A stretch of DNA of 64,000 nt, from assembly GCF_016428915.1 (NCBI RefSeq), contig NZ_JAELTP010000005.1, positions 1-64,000 of the forward strand, written 5' to 3'. The stretch's first letter is position 1, and each line of letters begins with the position of its first letter. The DNA comes from Pandoraea sp. ASV26. Lineage in GTDB: Bacteria; Pseudomonadota; Gammaproteobacteria; Burkholderiales; Burkholderiaceae. The translations under genes were made by a program, and so were the position numbers. The notes beneath the pieces were generated by a model that saw nothing but the letters and a program-made list of their open reading frames with translations, ran no database searches and was not told the origin of the DNA. Below, piece by piece: positions 46,901 through 55,644 of this stretch.

Positions 46901-49054
46901 ATCTTCAAAGCGGGCGCGGGCGTGCTCCAGATCGACGTCGGCGCCATCCAGACTCGTCATGCCGAAGTCGTGCATCCAGACAACGCCCGTGTCGGCGGGC
47001 TCGATCCGGTAGGGACGCTCGTCGTTCACCCGCACGCCAAGGTGTTCGAGCATCGGCAAACTGCGCGAGAGCGCAATGGGCTCGCCCGCCTGATAGATCT
47101 TGAAGCGCAACGTGCCGGAGGGCGCCTCCAGCGGCCGGTAAAGCTGCATGGCGAGCGGTGTGGCACCGGCAGCGCTGGCTGCGCTAGCTGCACTGGCATG
47201 AGCGACCGGTGCGGCGTTTAGCAGCGGCTCGATCAGTTCGACGTCGCGCACCGCCACCCGGGCGGCATAATCCTCGCGATACCCGGCCGGGAACGCCTGC
47301 ATATACCGCCGCAGCGCGCGCGTGCCGCGCTCTTCGCCCAACTGCTCGCGCAATGCGTCGGACAGATCGTCCTGCCAGCGACGGGTGGTCTCGACGATGC
47401 GGGCTTCGAGTTCGTTCACATCGACGTCCGGCACATGTCCCGGCTCGGTGCGCACGGTAATGTGAATGCGCGCGAGCATCGACTCGGAGAGCTGCGGCGT
47501 GAACTCGACACCGGTGCCGTGATAAGCCGCCTGCAACAGGTTCTGCACCCGCACGCGCAGATCCGTGTTGAATTTCTCGCGCGGCACGAACACCAGACAC
47601 GACACGAAGCGGTCGAAGCGATCACGTCGCACGAACAGGCGCGTGCGCTGACGCTCCTGCAACCGCAGAATCCCCAGCGCGATATCGGCCAGTTGATCGA
47701 CGTTGATCTGAAAGAGTTCGTCGCGCGGGTATTGTTCGAGGATCGTCGCGAGCGTCTTGGCCAGATGCCCGTTCGGCAGGAAACCGGTGCGCCCGATCAC
47801 TTCGGCGACTTTGCGTCGCACGAGCGGAATTTCGTCGGCCGGCACCATGTAGACGGTCGACGTGTAGAGCCCAAGGAAACGCCGCTCGCCGCACACGCGC
47901 CCCTGCGCGTCGAAACGTTTCACGCCCACGTAATCGAGATAACCGGGACGGTGCACGCTCGCCCGCGAATTCGCCTTCGTCAGAAAGATCGGTGCGCTCT
48001 CCTGAATGATGCCGATGGCACCGGGCGACAGCCGGGTGGCGTCCGGGGTACTGGCATCGCGGCGAGCCTCGCGCAGCACGCCCAGACCGGTGCCCGCCAC
48101 GCCTTGCAGGTAATGCTCCCCGTCACGCTCGACCAGCTCGTAGTCGCGATAGCCGAGGAAGGTGAAGTGACGGGCGAGCATCCAGTCCAGAAACGCCTGC
48201 GCTTCGTCGATCTCCGCGCGCTCGTGCGGGGTCACGCCCTTTTGCGCGGCGCGCTGCGCGAGCGCTTCGATGGCCGTGTGAGCGGCCGCCTGCATCGCAC
48301 GCCAGTCTTCGACCGCAGCGCGCACGTCGCCAAGCACGCGTTGCAAACCGTCGGCCAGCGCCTGAATGCGCTCGGGCTCGGAGAATCGGTCGACTTCAAC
48401 GTGGATATACGATTCGAAACGGCTGCCGTCGGCAGTGGTGTCGCCGCCGCTCTGCACCGTCGCACCGGACTGGCTTGAATGCCCCGACTGGCTTGACTCG
48501 CCGGGCTCCACCGCCGTGCTGGCCGTGCCGGACGCCAGCAATGCCCCGACGTTGCTGCCGGCATTCTTCCCGGTATTGGCCGCCGCACGCTCACCCGCAG
48601 GCGCCGGCCGCAACAGGCCGCCGCCGGGCGCCACGGCGACGCGCTTGCCCGCCGCATCGCGCTTGACGCGGTAGACCGGGTGAAACGCAGAATGCAGCGT
48701 CAGGCCCTGCCGGTTGATCTCCATCGTCACCGAGTCGACGAGAAACGGCATGTCGTCATTGACGATCTCGATGACGGTGTGACTGCAATGCCAGCCGTGC
48801 TGATCGAGGGTGGGGTTATAGATGCGGATGCGTGGTTCGCCGCAGACGAACTTCTGGCCGAGTTGCCAGTGCGCCATCGCCGCGCCATAAAGATCGGCGA
48901 CACTGCGCGAGACGACGTCCTCGGCATCGGCCAGACCGTAATAATGTCGTACGAACGGCTCGAACAGCGAGGCCAGCGCCGGCGCACGCTCCCCCGCCAT
49001 CGTGACGACTTCCGCCATGTGCTGGCGGACTTTCTCTTCCTGATTCACGGGCAT
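43913..49054 (-). CDS. gdhB: NAD-specific glutamate dehydrogenase, large (180-kDa) type
   Basis: About 1,713 residues, against about 1,600 in the family. The start is ATG 49054 (MPVNQEEKVRQH) with GAGG seven bases upstream; ATG 49084 would add ten residues. N-terminal ACT-like regulatory parts come first (VIEIVNDDMPFLVDSVTMEINRQ split by motif, YIHVEVDRF), then the catalytic region with GGLRWSDRREDFRTEV, KNTVIVPVGSKGGFVVK and GDMSGDVFGNGML, where the substrate Lys and catalytic Asp sit, and a long C-terminal helical part. The extra length is mainly a Ser/Gly/Ala-rich insert near residues 150-215, encoded by short repeats (SSQSGHSSQSG). The enzyme deaminates glutamate to 2-oxoglutarate with NAD, a catabolic role. 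It stands alone on its strand, divergent from dbpA. Confidence 0.92.
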   Translation of the reverse strand: MPVNQEEKVRQHMAEVVTMAGERAPALASLFEPFVRHYYGLADAEDVVSRSVADLYGAAMAHWQLGQKFVCGEPRIRIYNPTLDQHGWHCSHTVIEIVNDDMPFLVDSVTMEINRQGLTLHSAFHPVYRVKRDAAGKRVAVAPGGGLLRPAPAGERAAANTGKNAGSNVGALLASGTASTAVEPGESSQSGHSSQSGATVQSGGDTTADGSRFESYIHVEVDRFSEPERIQALADGLQRVLGDVRAAVEDWRAMQAAAHTAIEALAQRAAQKGVTPHERAEIDEAQAFLDWMLARHFTFLGYRDYELVERDGEHYLQGVAGTGLGVLREARRDASTPDATRLSPGAIGIIQESAPIFLTKANSRASVHRPGYLDYVGVKRFDAQGRVCGERRFLGLYTSTVYMVPADEIPLVRRKVAEVIGRTGFLPNGHLAKTLATILEQYPRDELFQINVDQLADIALGILRLQERQRTRLFVRRDRFDRFVSCLVFVPREKFNTDLRVRVQNLLQAAYHGTGVEFTPQLSESMLARIHITVRTEPGHVPDVDVNELEARIVETTRRWQDDLSDALREQLGEERGTRALRRYMQAFPAGYREDYAARVAVRDVELIEPLLNAAPVAHASAASAASAAGATPLAMQLYRPLEAPSGTLRFKIYQAGEPIALSRSLPMLEHLGVRVNDERPYRIEPADTGVVWMHDFGMTSLDGADVDLEHARARFEDAFARIWAGDVENDDLNRLVLQAGLTWREVRILRAYAKYIRQVGSTFSNAYIESALTGNPSIAGMLVRLFLARFDPALSEQARASQAERLRAQIHAALEDVPNLDEDRILRQFLGVLEATLRTNYFQTGKDGVTQKAYLSFKFDPSKVPGLPDPKPMFEIWVYSPRVEGVHLRGGRVARGGLRWSDRREDFRTEVLGLVKAQMVKNTVIVPVGSKGGFVVKQPPSPGDRDAYLAEGVACYQTFLRGLLDLTDNYVDGQLVPPPQTVRIDGDDPYLVVAADKGTATFSDYANAISAEYGFWLGDAFASGGSVGYDHKKMAITARGAWESVKRHFSEMGVDTQTQDFTVIGIGDMSGDVFGNGMLLSKHIRLVAAFDHRHIFLDPAPDAATSFAERERMFQLPRSSWADYDTRLISEGGGVFPRTAKAIALSPQVRELIGTDATEMAPTDLLRALLKAPVDLLYNGGIGTYVKASTETHAQVGDRANDGLRVNGAELRCKVVAEGGNLGLTQLGRIEYAQHGGRINTDAIDNSAGVDCSDHEVNIKILLGLVVTDGEMTLKQRNTLLAEMTEEVGRLVLSDNYLQTQALSLGRLRAAAALDGDARFMRYLERAQRLVRAIEFLPDDEALDARRAAGAGLTSPERAVLMAYSKMWLYDVLLESDLPDADFVAQDLPSYFPTPLASRCGAAMLRHPLKREILATMHANALVNRAGVTFVHRLSEETGAEPADVVRASLAARGAYDLDALWREVDALDARVSHETQASLFAAIAQWHEQATLWFLRRRLTDVPQTVERLRGVLDPILPTLDTLVSGDAADDARIKAQAMIDAGVPSSLAQTAAGIGARVALLDIAEVASTSGREPALAAQVYFALDAPLGYGWLQTGVLGLPMQTHWQRLARATLLEELSVLRRRLTASVLEGGDGGDGDEGSGGGRGDADGHAIDAAEQSPAAKLVAGWQRAHAEALTRYHRVLADQVAVGSADLAMLSVSLKALAEVGR

Positions 49055-49183
49055 GGGCAACCTCAGCTGGAATGGACGAGACATCGACAGGCAGGGCCAT
49101 GCTACGCCCGGCAGCCCCGGGCTGGCAACGGCGCGAACCCGGACCTGACGACAACAGGCCCGAGCCGACCGGTATAATTGCGC

Positions 49184-50596
49184 ATGAACTCAAAAGCCAC
49201 TGAATCGCGCAACGACAGCGCCCCCTTCTCGAGCCTGCCGCTCTCGCCTGCCATGCAGGAGAACCTCGCACGGCTCGGTTACGTCGCGATGACGCCCATC
49301 CAGCAGGCGTCTTTGCCCGACATCCTCGCCGGACACGACATCATCGCCCAGGCCAAGACCGGCAGCGGCAAGACCGCCGCCTTCTCGCTCGGCGTGCTCC
49401 AGCGTGTCGATGCCCGCGATTTCGCCGTTCAGGCCGCAGTCCTTTGCCCCACGCGCGAACTCGCCGAGCAGGTCGCGCAGGAATTGCGACGCATCGCGCG
49501 CGCCGAAGACAATATCAAGGTGCTCACACTGTGCGGCGGCTCGCCGCTGCGTCCGCAGGCGGAAAGCCTCGCCCACGGCGCCCACGTGATCGTCGGCACA
49601 CCGGGCCGCATCATGGATCACCTGGAGCGCGGCACGCTCTCGCTCGCCAACATCAAGACGCTGGTGCTCGATGAAGCCGATCGCATGCTCGACATGGGCT
49701 TTTTCGACGACATCGCCACGGTCGCCCGTCAAACGCCCACGTCGCGCCAGACGCTGCTCTTCTCCGCGACCTATCCCGAAGGCATCGGCAAGCTCGCTGC
49801 GCGCCTGCTGCGCACGCCGCGCGAGATTCGTCTGGAAGAAAAGCACGACGCGAGCAAGATCCGCCAACGCTTCTACGAAGTGAGCGAGAACGAACGTCTG
49901 CACGCCGTGGGCCAACTGCTCGATCATTTCCGTCCGGTCAGCACCATCGCGTTCTGCAACACGCGCGCGCAATGCCGCGATCTGACCGACGTGCTGCGCG
50001 CCGAGGGATTTCACGCCCTGATGCTGCACGGCGATCTGGAGCAACGCGAGCGTGATCTGGTGCTGATCCAGTTCGCGAACCGCAGTTGCTCCGTGCTGGT
50101 GGCCACCGACGTGGCCGCACGCGGGCTGGACATCGCGCAACTCGAAGCGGTCATCAACGTCGACGTGACGCCCGACCCCGAGGTGTACGTCCACCGCATC
50201 GGGCGCACGGGCCGCGCCGATGAGGAAGGCTGGGCGTTCAGTCTGGCGAGCATGAACGAGATGGGCCGCGTGGGCAATATCGAAGCCGCGCTGGGTCACG
50301 AAGTGCCGTGGCACAAGCTCTCGGAACTCACGCCGTCGGACAGCGCTCACCTGCTGCCGCCGATGGTCACGCTCCAGATGCTCGGCGGCAAGAAGGACAA
50401 GATCCGTCCGGGTGACGTGCTCGGCGCGCTCACCGGGGAAGCCGGTTTTGCTGCCACCCAGATCGGCAAGATCAACGTGCTGGAGAACTTCACGTATATT
50501 GCCGTGGATCGCGACATCGCCCCGATGGCGGTGCGCAAGCTCTCAGATGGCCGCGTCAAGGGCCGCAAGGTCAAGGTAAGATTCCTGCAGGATTAA
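49184..50596 (+). CDS. dbpA: ATP-dependent RNA helicase DbpA
   Basis: 470 residues from ATG 49184 (MNSKATESRN). DEAD-box motifs in order are the Q motif (MTPIQQASLPDILAG), Walker A AKTGSGKT, PTRELAEQV, VGTPGR, DEAD in VLDEADRMLDMGFF, SAT in LFSATYP, ATDVAARGLD and HRIGRTGR. The C-terminal RRM-like domain (about 395-470: DKIRPGDVLGALTGEAGF, IGKINVLENFTYIAV) is the 23S rRNA hairpin-92 binding module specific to DbpA. It acts in late assembly of the 50S ribosomal subunit. The short divergent spacer (129 bases) with gdhB contains its promoter. It is followed by a lipoprotein gene 55 bases on. Confidence 0.92.
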   Translation: MNSKATESRNDSAPFSSLPLSPAMQENLARLGYVAMTPIQQASLPDILAGHDIIAQAKTGSGKTAAFSLGVLQRVDARDFAVQAAVLCPTRELAEQVAQELRRIARAEDNIKVLTLCGGSPLRPQAESLAHGAHVIVGTPGRIMDHLERGTLSLANIKTLVLDEADRMLDMGFFDDIATVARQTPTSRQTLLFSATYPEGIGKLAARLLRTPREIRLEEKHDASKIRQRFYEVSENERLHAVGQLLDHFRPVSTIAFCNTRAQCRDLTDVLRAEGFHALMLHGDLEQRERDLVLIQFANRSCSVLVATDVAARGLDIAQLEAVINVDVTPDPEVYVHRIGRTGRADEEGWAFSLASMNEMGRVGNIEAALGHEVPWHKLSELTPSDSAHLLPPMVTLQMLGGKKDKIRPGDVLGALTGEAGFAATQIGKINVLENFTYIAVDRDIAPMAVRKLSDGRVKGRKVKVRFLQD

Positions 50597-50651
50597 CGTC
50601 CGGCATCATCCGGATCGTCCCCTGAGCGCCCCGCGCGACAAGGAGGCTGCA

Positions 50652-51263
50652 ATGAGGTCACTGCGCACCCTGTGGTTTTCTCCTGTCGCGCGGCTGGCGC
50701 GGCGCTCGGCGCTCACCGCGCTGGCCGTCGGCTGGCTCGCAGCGTGCAGCACCAAGGGCGTTGCGCCCAACCCCGCCCTCACCGACGACACCCTCGACGA
50801 GTACGCCATCGTCATCGTCGGCCTCGACACGCCGCTGCAAAGCACCTGGGGCCCGTGGAATTACTCGGACTTCTCTCAGACGGTCAACGGCATCGTCGGC
50901 GGCAAGGTCACGCGCACGCTGAACACCAATCCCCCCACGCGCGGCTTCGTGGCCATGCGCGTCTCGCCGCTCATGCGCAACGAGCGCTTCGGACCGATGG
51001 AATTCACCCCGGCCGACAACAGCTATCGCTTCCGCTATTGCAAGGGGCGCAAGGTGCCGACGGTGCAGGTGCGCCGGGGCGATGTGATCTACGCGGGCAC
51101 GCTCATGCTCGATAGCCGCGACGGCAAGATCTGGCTGCGCACCGAATTCGACATGGCGGGCGCGCGTCGCTTCGTGCAGGCGAACTATCCCTCGCTGGCC
51201 GACAAGCTCCAGGCGCAACCGTTTACCTACTTCGAAGTGAAAAGCGAGCCGGGCTGCCGCTGA
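50652..51263 (+). CDS. Putative lipoprotein of unknown function
   Basis: 203 residues; AGGAGG lies six bases before ATG 50652. A lipoprotein signal with lipobox WLAAC puts the lipid-anchored Cys at 32. The mature part contains a short all-beta-looking domain with IVIVGLDTPLQSTWGPWNYSD, GGKVTRTLNTNPPTRGFVAMR and VQVRRGDVIYAGTLMLDSRDG. Two cysteines remain in the mature chain (CKGRKV and the penultimate GCR), which may form a disulfide in the periplasm. I do not recognise a family. It is probably co-transcribed with dbpA or from its own promoter in the 55-base gap. The neighbour downstream is convergent. Confidence 0.75.
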   Translation: MRSLRTLWFSPVARLARRSALTALAVGWLAACSTKGVAPNPALTDDTLDEYAIVIVGLDTPLQSTWGPWNYSDFSQTVNGIVGGKVTRTLNTNPPTRGFVAMRVSPLMRNERFGPMEFTPADNSYRFRYCKGRKVPTVQVRRGDVIYAGTLMLDSRDGKIWLRTEFDMAGARRFVQANYPSLADKLQAQPFTYFEVKSEPGCR

Positions 51264-51278
51264 GCCTGCCCGGCAGAC

Positions 51279-52238
51279 TCAGGCCTCGTCGGCGTCCTCG
51301 CCGGGGGTCAGCACGATCTCACGTCCCTCGCACAGCGCCTCGGCCCGCTCGCTGAGCTCGCTCGCAACGTCCGACAGATGCCGCCCAAGCGTGTCCGCCA
51401 GCACCGACTCGGGCTGGTGCGCAGGGCGCAGCATCTCGACCGGGAATTCGATGGCCGGGGCCACCCGGTACAGTCGCTGCGTCTGCACATGCGCACTCGC
51501 CGCCGTGAACTGATCGAGCAGCGCGTAGCCCAGACCATGCTCGACGAGCGCCGCCGCGAGCGAATACGTCTGCACCATCAATTCGGCGTCCTGCAACAAC
51601 GCGGTCTGATCCAGACGCTCATTGATGAGGGCGCCAAGCGGCGTGTCGTCGTGCAGCTTGATGAGGTCGCGTCCGGCAAGCGCATCGGCACTGGCCGGCC
51701 CGCGACGGGAGAGCTTCGGCCACGACGCGGGCACCGCCAGCACGATATGTCCCTGCGCCACCGGACGACTCACGATACCCGCCGCCATCGGGGGCGCGGA
51801 CACGATGCCGACGTCGACCGACGACGTGAGGATCGCGGTAATCGTCTCGGTCGTGTGATGCGTAATCAGCTCGAAGACCACGTCTGGATGGGCGCGACGC
51901 ATGCGCTCGATGGCGGCAGGCAAGAGACTTTGCGCAAGACTTGGCGTGGCCGCGATGCGCAGATGGCCCACGCCGTGCTGGCGCAGGTTGCGCGACGTGG
52001 TGCGCAACCGTTCCAGATCGCTGAAGATGCGTTCGACATCGGGATAAAGACGGCGCGCTTCGGCCGTCGGCACGAGCCGGCCCTTGATGCGGTCGAACAG
52101 CTTGAAACCCAGTTGCTGCTCGGCGTGCTGCAACACGCGCGAGACGACGGGTTGCGATACGTTAAGCAATTGCGCCGCGCCGCTGGCCGAACCGGTCAAC
52201 ACCACTGCGCGAAATATCTCGATATGCCGCAATTTCAT
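51279..52238 (-). CDS. LysR-type regulator of the D-amino-acid locus
   Basis: 319 residues. The winged helix is in residues 1-60: MKLRHIEIFRAVVLTGSASG, AAQLLNVSQPVVSRVLQHAE, and LFDRIKGRLVPTAEA. The N-terminus is the ArgP/NocR-like type (KLRHIEIFRAVV) often found with amino-acid and opine catabolism genes. The effector domain spans about 90-295. The C-terminal 25 residues are acidic and low-complexity. It is divergent from dadA with a 222-bp spacer, so it likely controls dadA and the two genes after it in response to an amino acid. Confidence 0.85.
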   Translation of the reverse strand: MKLRHIEIFRAVVLTGSASGAAQLLNVSQPVVSRVLQHAEQQLGFKLFDRIKGRLVPTAEARRLYPDVERIFSDLERLRTTSRNLRQHGVGHLRIAATPSLAQSLLPAAIERMRRAHPDVVFELITHHTTETITAILTSSVDVGIVSAPPMAAGIVSRPVAQGHIVLAVPASWPKLSRRGPASADALAGRDLIKLHDDTPLGALINERLDQTALLQDAELMVQTYSLAAALVEHGLGYALLDQFTAASAHVQTQRLYRVAPAIEFPVEMLRPAHQPESVLADTLGRHLSDVASELSERAEALCEGREIVLTPGEDADEA

Positions 52239-52460
52239 GCCCGACGACGTCCCCCTGTTGCGGATACCGGATCAGCCGCAACGCCGACCCTATAGCTAAA
52301 AGACATATGCTGCCTCAAATCCGCATAGGTTAGCGAATTTTCTCGCTCTACACTGCGTAGCAAAGGTTGTGCAGAAAGCCCGCCGTGAGGCGCCCCGTCC
52401 TTGCGCCCGGAATATTTTCCGCCTTGCATTCTTCAGCGTTTTTCGTTGTTATTCATCGTC

Positions 52461-53717
52461 ATGCATATTGGAGTCATCGGGGCAGGCATCGTCGGCCTCG
52501 CCAGCGCGTATCAGTTGCTTCGCGCAGGCCATGAGGTCACCGTGATCGACGCCGGACGCGGTCCGGGTCTGGGCACAAGTTTCGCCAATGGCGGCCAGTT
52601 GAGCTACGGCTATGTGTCGCCGCTCGCCGCCCCCGGCGTACTCTCGCAGTTGCCATCGCTGCTGTTCTCGCGCACCGGGCCGCTGCGCATCAAACCGTCG
52701 TTCGATCCGGACTTCTGGCGCTGGTCGATCGAATTCGTCAAACATTGCAACGCGCAGGCCAACGCCAGCTCGACGTTGCGCCTGCTCTCGCTCGGCTTGC
52801 ATAGCCGCGAGGTGATGCTGGAATTTCTGGCGAAGGAGTCGGTGTCGTTCGACTACCGCCTGAGCGGCAAGCTCGTGGTGTATCGCGATGCCGGCAAACT
52901 GGCCGCTGCCGAGCGTTCGCTGGAACTGGCCAACGGCCTGGGTTACGCACAAAGGCGTGTGGACGCCGCGACATGCGCCACGCTCGAGCCCGCGCTGGGC
53001 AAGATCGCCGGTGAGCTGGCAGGCGGGATTCACACGCCGGGCGAAGGCACCGGCGACTGCCAGTTGCTGTGCAAGGAACTCACGCGCCTGATTGGCGCAC
53101 ACGCCGGCGGCACGCTGCACTTCGAGCGCGAAGTCACCGGGTTCGACGTGCGCGGCGGTACGGTGCAGGCGATCCGCACTCGCACGGGCGACGTGACGGT
53201 CGATGCCTGTGTCGTGGCCAACGGTCTGGCCGCCATGCCGCTGCTGCGCACGGTGGGTGAGCCGGTGTCGCTGTATCCGCTCAAGGGGTACAGCCTCACG
53301 TATCGCGACGCCCCGGTCGACGCCCGGCCGCAGGTGTCGGTCACGGACGCCGACAACAAGGTCGTCTACGCCAGCCTCGGCGAGCATCTGCGCGTGGCAG
53401 GCATTGCCGACCTGGTGGGTTACGACAATCGCATCGCTGCGCACCGCATCGACGCACTGCGCACCCTCTCGGCGGGATTGTTTCCCGCGCTGGGCAGCGC
53501 ACGAGCCCCGCTGGAGTGGACCGGCATGCGACCGGCCACCCCGCACGGCCGTCCGATCCTCGGGCGCGCAGGCAAGTTGGGCAATCTGTGGCTGAACGTG
53601 GGCCACGGCGGATTGGGTTTCACCTTGTCGATGGGCGCGGCGCGCGTGATTGCCGATGCCATCGACGGCAAGCGTCCCGCAGTCGATCTGGCAGGGTTTG
53701 CCCGGCTGGCCGGGTAG
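52461..53717 (+). CDS. dadA: D-amino-acid dehydrogenase small subunit-type flavoprotein
   Basis: 418 residues from ATG 52461 (MHIGVIGAGIVGLASAYQLL); extra in-frame sequence back to 52401 is not conserved. The FAD-binding GxGxxG is at residues 7-12, with the acidic end of strand 2 in VTVIDAGRGPGLGTSFANGGQLS. DadA landmarks are SYGYVSPLAAPGVL, PSFDPDFWRWSIEFVKHCN, PLKGYSLTYR, EWTGMRPATPHGRPILGR (substrate Arg/His region) and NLWLNVGHGGLGFTLSMGAAR. It oxidises D-amino acids to 2-oxo acids and ammonia, passing electrons to the quinone pool at the inner membrane. Alanine racemase is not adjacent here. It is followed by a binding protein and an Asp/Glu racemase, so D-glutamate or D-aspartate may be relevant. 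Confidence 0.88.
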   Translation: MHIGVIGAGIVGLASAYQLLRAGHEVTVIDAGRGPGLGTSFANGGQLSYGYVSPLAAPGVLSQLPSLLFSRTGPLRIKPSFDPDFWRWSIEFVKHCNAQANASSTLRLLSLGLHSREVMLEFLAKESVSFDYRLSGKLVVYRDAGKLAAAERSLELANGLGYAQRRVDAATCATLEPALGKIAGELAGGIHTPGEGTGDCQLLCKELTRLIGAHAGGTLHFEREVTGFDVRGGTVQAIRTRTGDVTVDACVVANGLAAMPLLRTVGEPVSLYPLKGYSLTYRDAPVDARPQVSVTDADNKVVYASLGEHLRVAGIADLVGYDNRIAAHRIDALRTLSAGLFPALGSARAPLEWTGMRPATPHGRPILGRAGKLGNLWLNVGHGGLGFTLSMGAARVIADAIDGKRPAVDLAGFARLAG

Positions 53718-53925
53718 TCACCGGTCGCCGAACATAGCGGGCCGACCGGGTCGACCGGGCCAACCGGTTCTGACGCCGTCATGACGAGGCGCGGGACGCG
53801 GGAAATCAGAGCATCACTCCCACGGGGATCGTCGGGAGCAAGTGTCGGGTTGTATGCGTGTTTTTGGCTTTTGATATTCCAACGGCGCGGACCACCGTGC
53901 CATCACTTCCGATAGGACAGAGACC

Positions 53926-54828
53926 ATGAAGAAGCTGTTTGCTCCCCTGCTGCTCGTCAGCGCTGCTGCCGCCCTGTTCGCGCACACCGCGAGCGCACAG
54001 GAACTGACGGGCACGCTCAAGAAGATCAAGGACACCGGCGTGATCGCTCTCGGGGTGCGCGAGTCGTCGATTCCCTTCTCGTACACGGACAACACCGGCA
54101 AGACGATCGGCTACTCGCAGGAAATCGCGCTCAAGATCGTCGACGCGGTCAAGAAAGACCTGAACCTGCCGAACCTGAAAGTGACGGAAACGCCGATCAC
54201 CTCCCAGAACCGTATCGCGCTGATGCAGAACGGCACGATCGATCTGGAGTGCGGCTCGACCACGCACACGTTCGAGCGCGCGAAGCAAGTGGGCTTCTCG
54301 CACAACATCTTCCTGTACTCGATCAAGATGATCGCCAAGTCGGGCTCGGGCATCACCGACCTGAACAGCCTGAAGGGCAAGACCGTCGCGACGACCGCCG
54401 GCACGACGGCCGACCGCATTCTCTCGGGCAAGAAGGGTGAGATCGGCTTCAACCTGATCCAGACGAAAGAGCACTCGGATGGCTTCCTGACCGTCAAGCA
54501 AGGCCGCGCCGTGGCCTTCGTGATGGACGAGCCGCTGCTGTACGGCCAGCGCGCCGCACTGCCGGCCGACGAAGCCAAGGGCTATGAAGTCGTCGGCCCG
54601 AACCTCCAGTTCGAAAACTATGCGTGCATGCTGCGCAAAGATGACCCCGCCTTCACCAAGGTCGTGAACACGGTCATCGCCGACATGGAAAAGTCCGGCG
54701 AAATGGAAAAGCTGTACAACAAGTGGTTCACGCAACCGGTTCCGCCGAAGAACCAGAACATGAACTACCCGATGACGCCTGAAATGCGCGCCATGTTCAA
54801 GGATCCGATCACGAAGGCTTACGACTGA
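53926..54828 (+). CDS. Periplasmic amino-acid-binding protein (GltI/glutamate-aspartate type)
   Basis: 300 residues. Signal peptide 1-24 (ASA|QE). A type-II SBP fold with GVIALGVRESSIPFSYTDN, IGYSQEIALKIVDAVKK, TPITSQNRIALMQNGTIDLEC, GSTTHTFERAKQVGFSHNIF and GKTVATTAGTTADRIL. These match GltI/AatJ-type proteins that bind glutamate and aspartate. No permease or ATPase genes are adjacent, so it is an orphan that must share a distant ABC importer. It lies between dadA and an Asp/Glu racemase gene, all plus strand. Highly biased codons suggest strong expression. Confidence 0.9.
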   Translation: MKKLFAPLLLVSAAAALFAHTASAQELTGTLKKIKDTGVIALGVRESSIPFSYTDNTGKTIGYSQEIALKIVDAVKKDLNLPNLKVTETPITSQNRIALMQNGTIDLECGSTTHTFERAKQVGFSHNIFLYSIKMIAKSGSGITDLNSLKGKTVATTAGTTADRILSGKKGEIGFNLIQTKEHSDGFLTVKQGRAVAFVMDEPLLYGQRAALPADEAKGYEVVGPNLQFENYACMLRKDDPAFTKVVNTVIADMEKSGEMEKLYNKWFTQPVPPKNQNMNYPMTPEMRAMFKDPITKAYD

Positions 54829-54915
54829 TCCTGACGGAACGTGCACGGTGCGGGGGCTACGGTCCCGGCACCGCGCGCGATCCGGTTTTCCGCCGTCCCC
54901 CTGATTGCCATCATC

Positions 54916-55644
54916 ATGAACTCGCACGCCACGCTCGGCATCCTCGGCGGCATGGGTCCCGCCGCCGGCATCGACCTTTGCCGCAAAATCGTCGATCAAC
55001 ACCCGGCCAACCGCGATCAGGATCACATCCCGTTCATTCTGTACTCGGTCCCCCAGATTCCCGACCGCACCGAAGCGCTGCTGCGCGACGGCGCCTCCCC
55101 GCTCGACGGCATGCTCGAAGGCGTTCACGCGCTCGAACAATCCGGCGTTGGCTGCATCGCCATTGCCTGCAACACCGCCCACGCCTGGCTCGACGCGCTG
55201 CGTCACCGTACCCGGCTGCCGGTGCTCGACGTGGTCGACGCCGTCGCCGGCGAGTTGTCCTCCTGCGTCGCCCCCGGCGCCCCCATCGGCCTGATGGCCA
55301 CCGAGGGCACGCACCACGCCAATGTCTACCGTCCGCGCCTCGAAGCGCTGGGCTACCGGTTTGTTCAGGCGGCCGAACCACTCGCGCACCAGGCGCTCGT
55401 GAACGAAGGCATCCGGCTCACGAAGGCCGGCGACATTCATCGCGGCGGTGACGCGCTCGCCATGGCGATGGAGCAACTGCTCGCTGCCGGCGCGCAACGC
55501 GTCATTCTCGGCTGCACGGAGATCCCGGTCGCTCTCGCCACGTGCGAAACCCCGCTCGGCCGCTTCGGCCTGGACGCCTCCGCTGCACTCGCGCGCGCCT
55601 GCATCGCGTGGTCGCTCGCTCACGAGAGCCCGGCCCACGCCTGA
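54916..55644 (+). CDS. Aspartate/glutamate racemase family protein
   Basis: 242 residues from ATG 54916 (MNSHATLGILGGMGPAAG); the frame back to 54841 is excluded as unlike the family. Both catalytic cysteines are seen: Cys85 in IAIACNTAHAW and Cys200 in VILGCTEIPVAL. GGMGPAAG, SVPQIPDRTEALL and LMATEGTHHANVY are typical of the YgeA/aspartate racemase group. It would interconvert L- and D-aspartate or glutamate without cofactor in the cytosol. In this locus it could supply D-amino acids for DadA or isomerise imported substrate. It is about 87 bases after the binding protein gene. Confidence 0.87.
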   Translation: MNSHATLGILGGMGPAAGIDLCRKIVDQHPANRDQDHIPFILYSVPQIPDRTEALLRDGASPLDGMLEGVHALEQSGVGCIAIACNTAHAWLDALRHRTRLPVLDVVDAVAGELSSCVAPGAPIGLMATEGTHHANVYRPRLEALGYRFVQAAEPLAHQALVNEGIRLTKAGDIHRGGDALAMAMEQLLAAGAQRVILGCTEIPVALATCETPLGRFGLDASAALARACIAWSLAHESPAHA

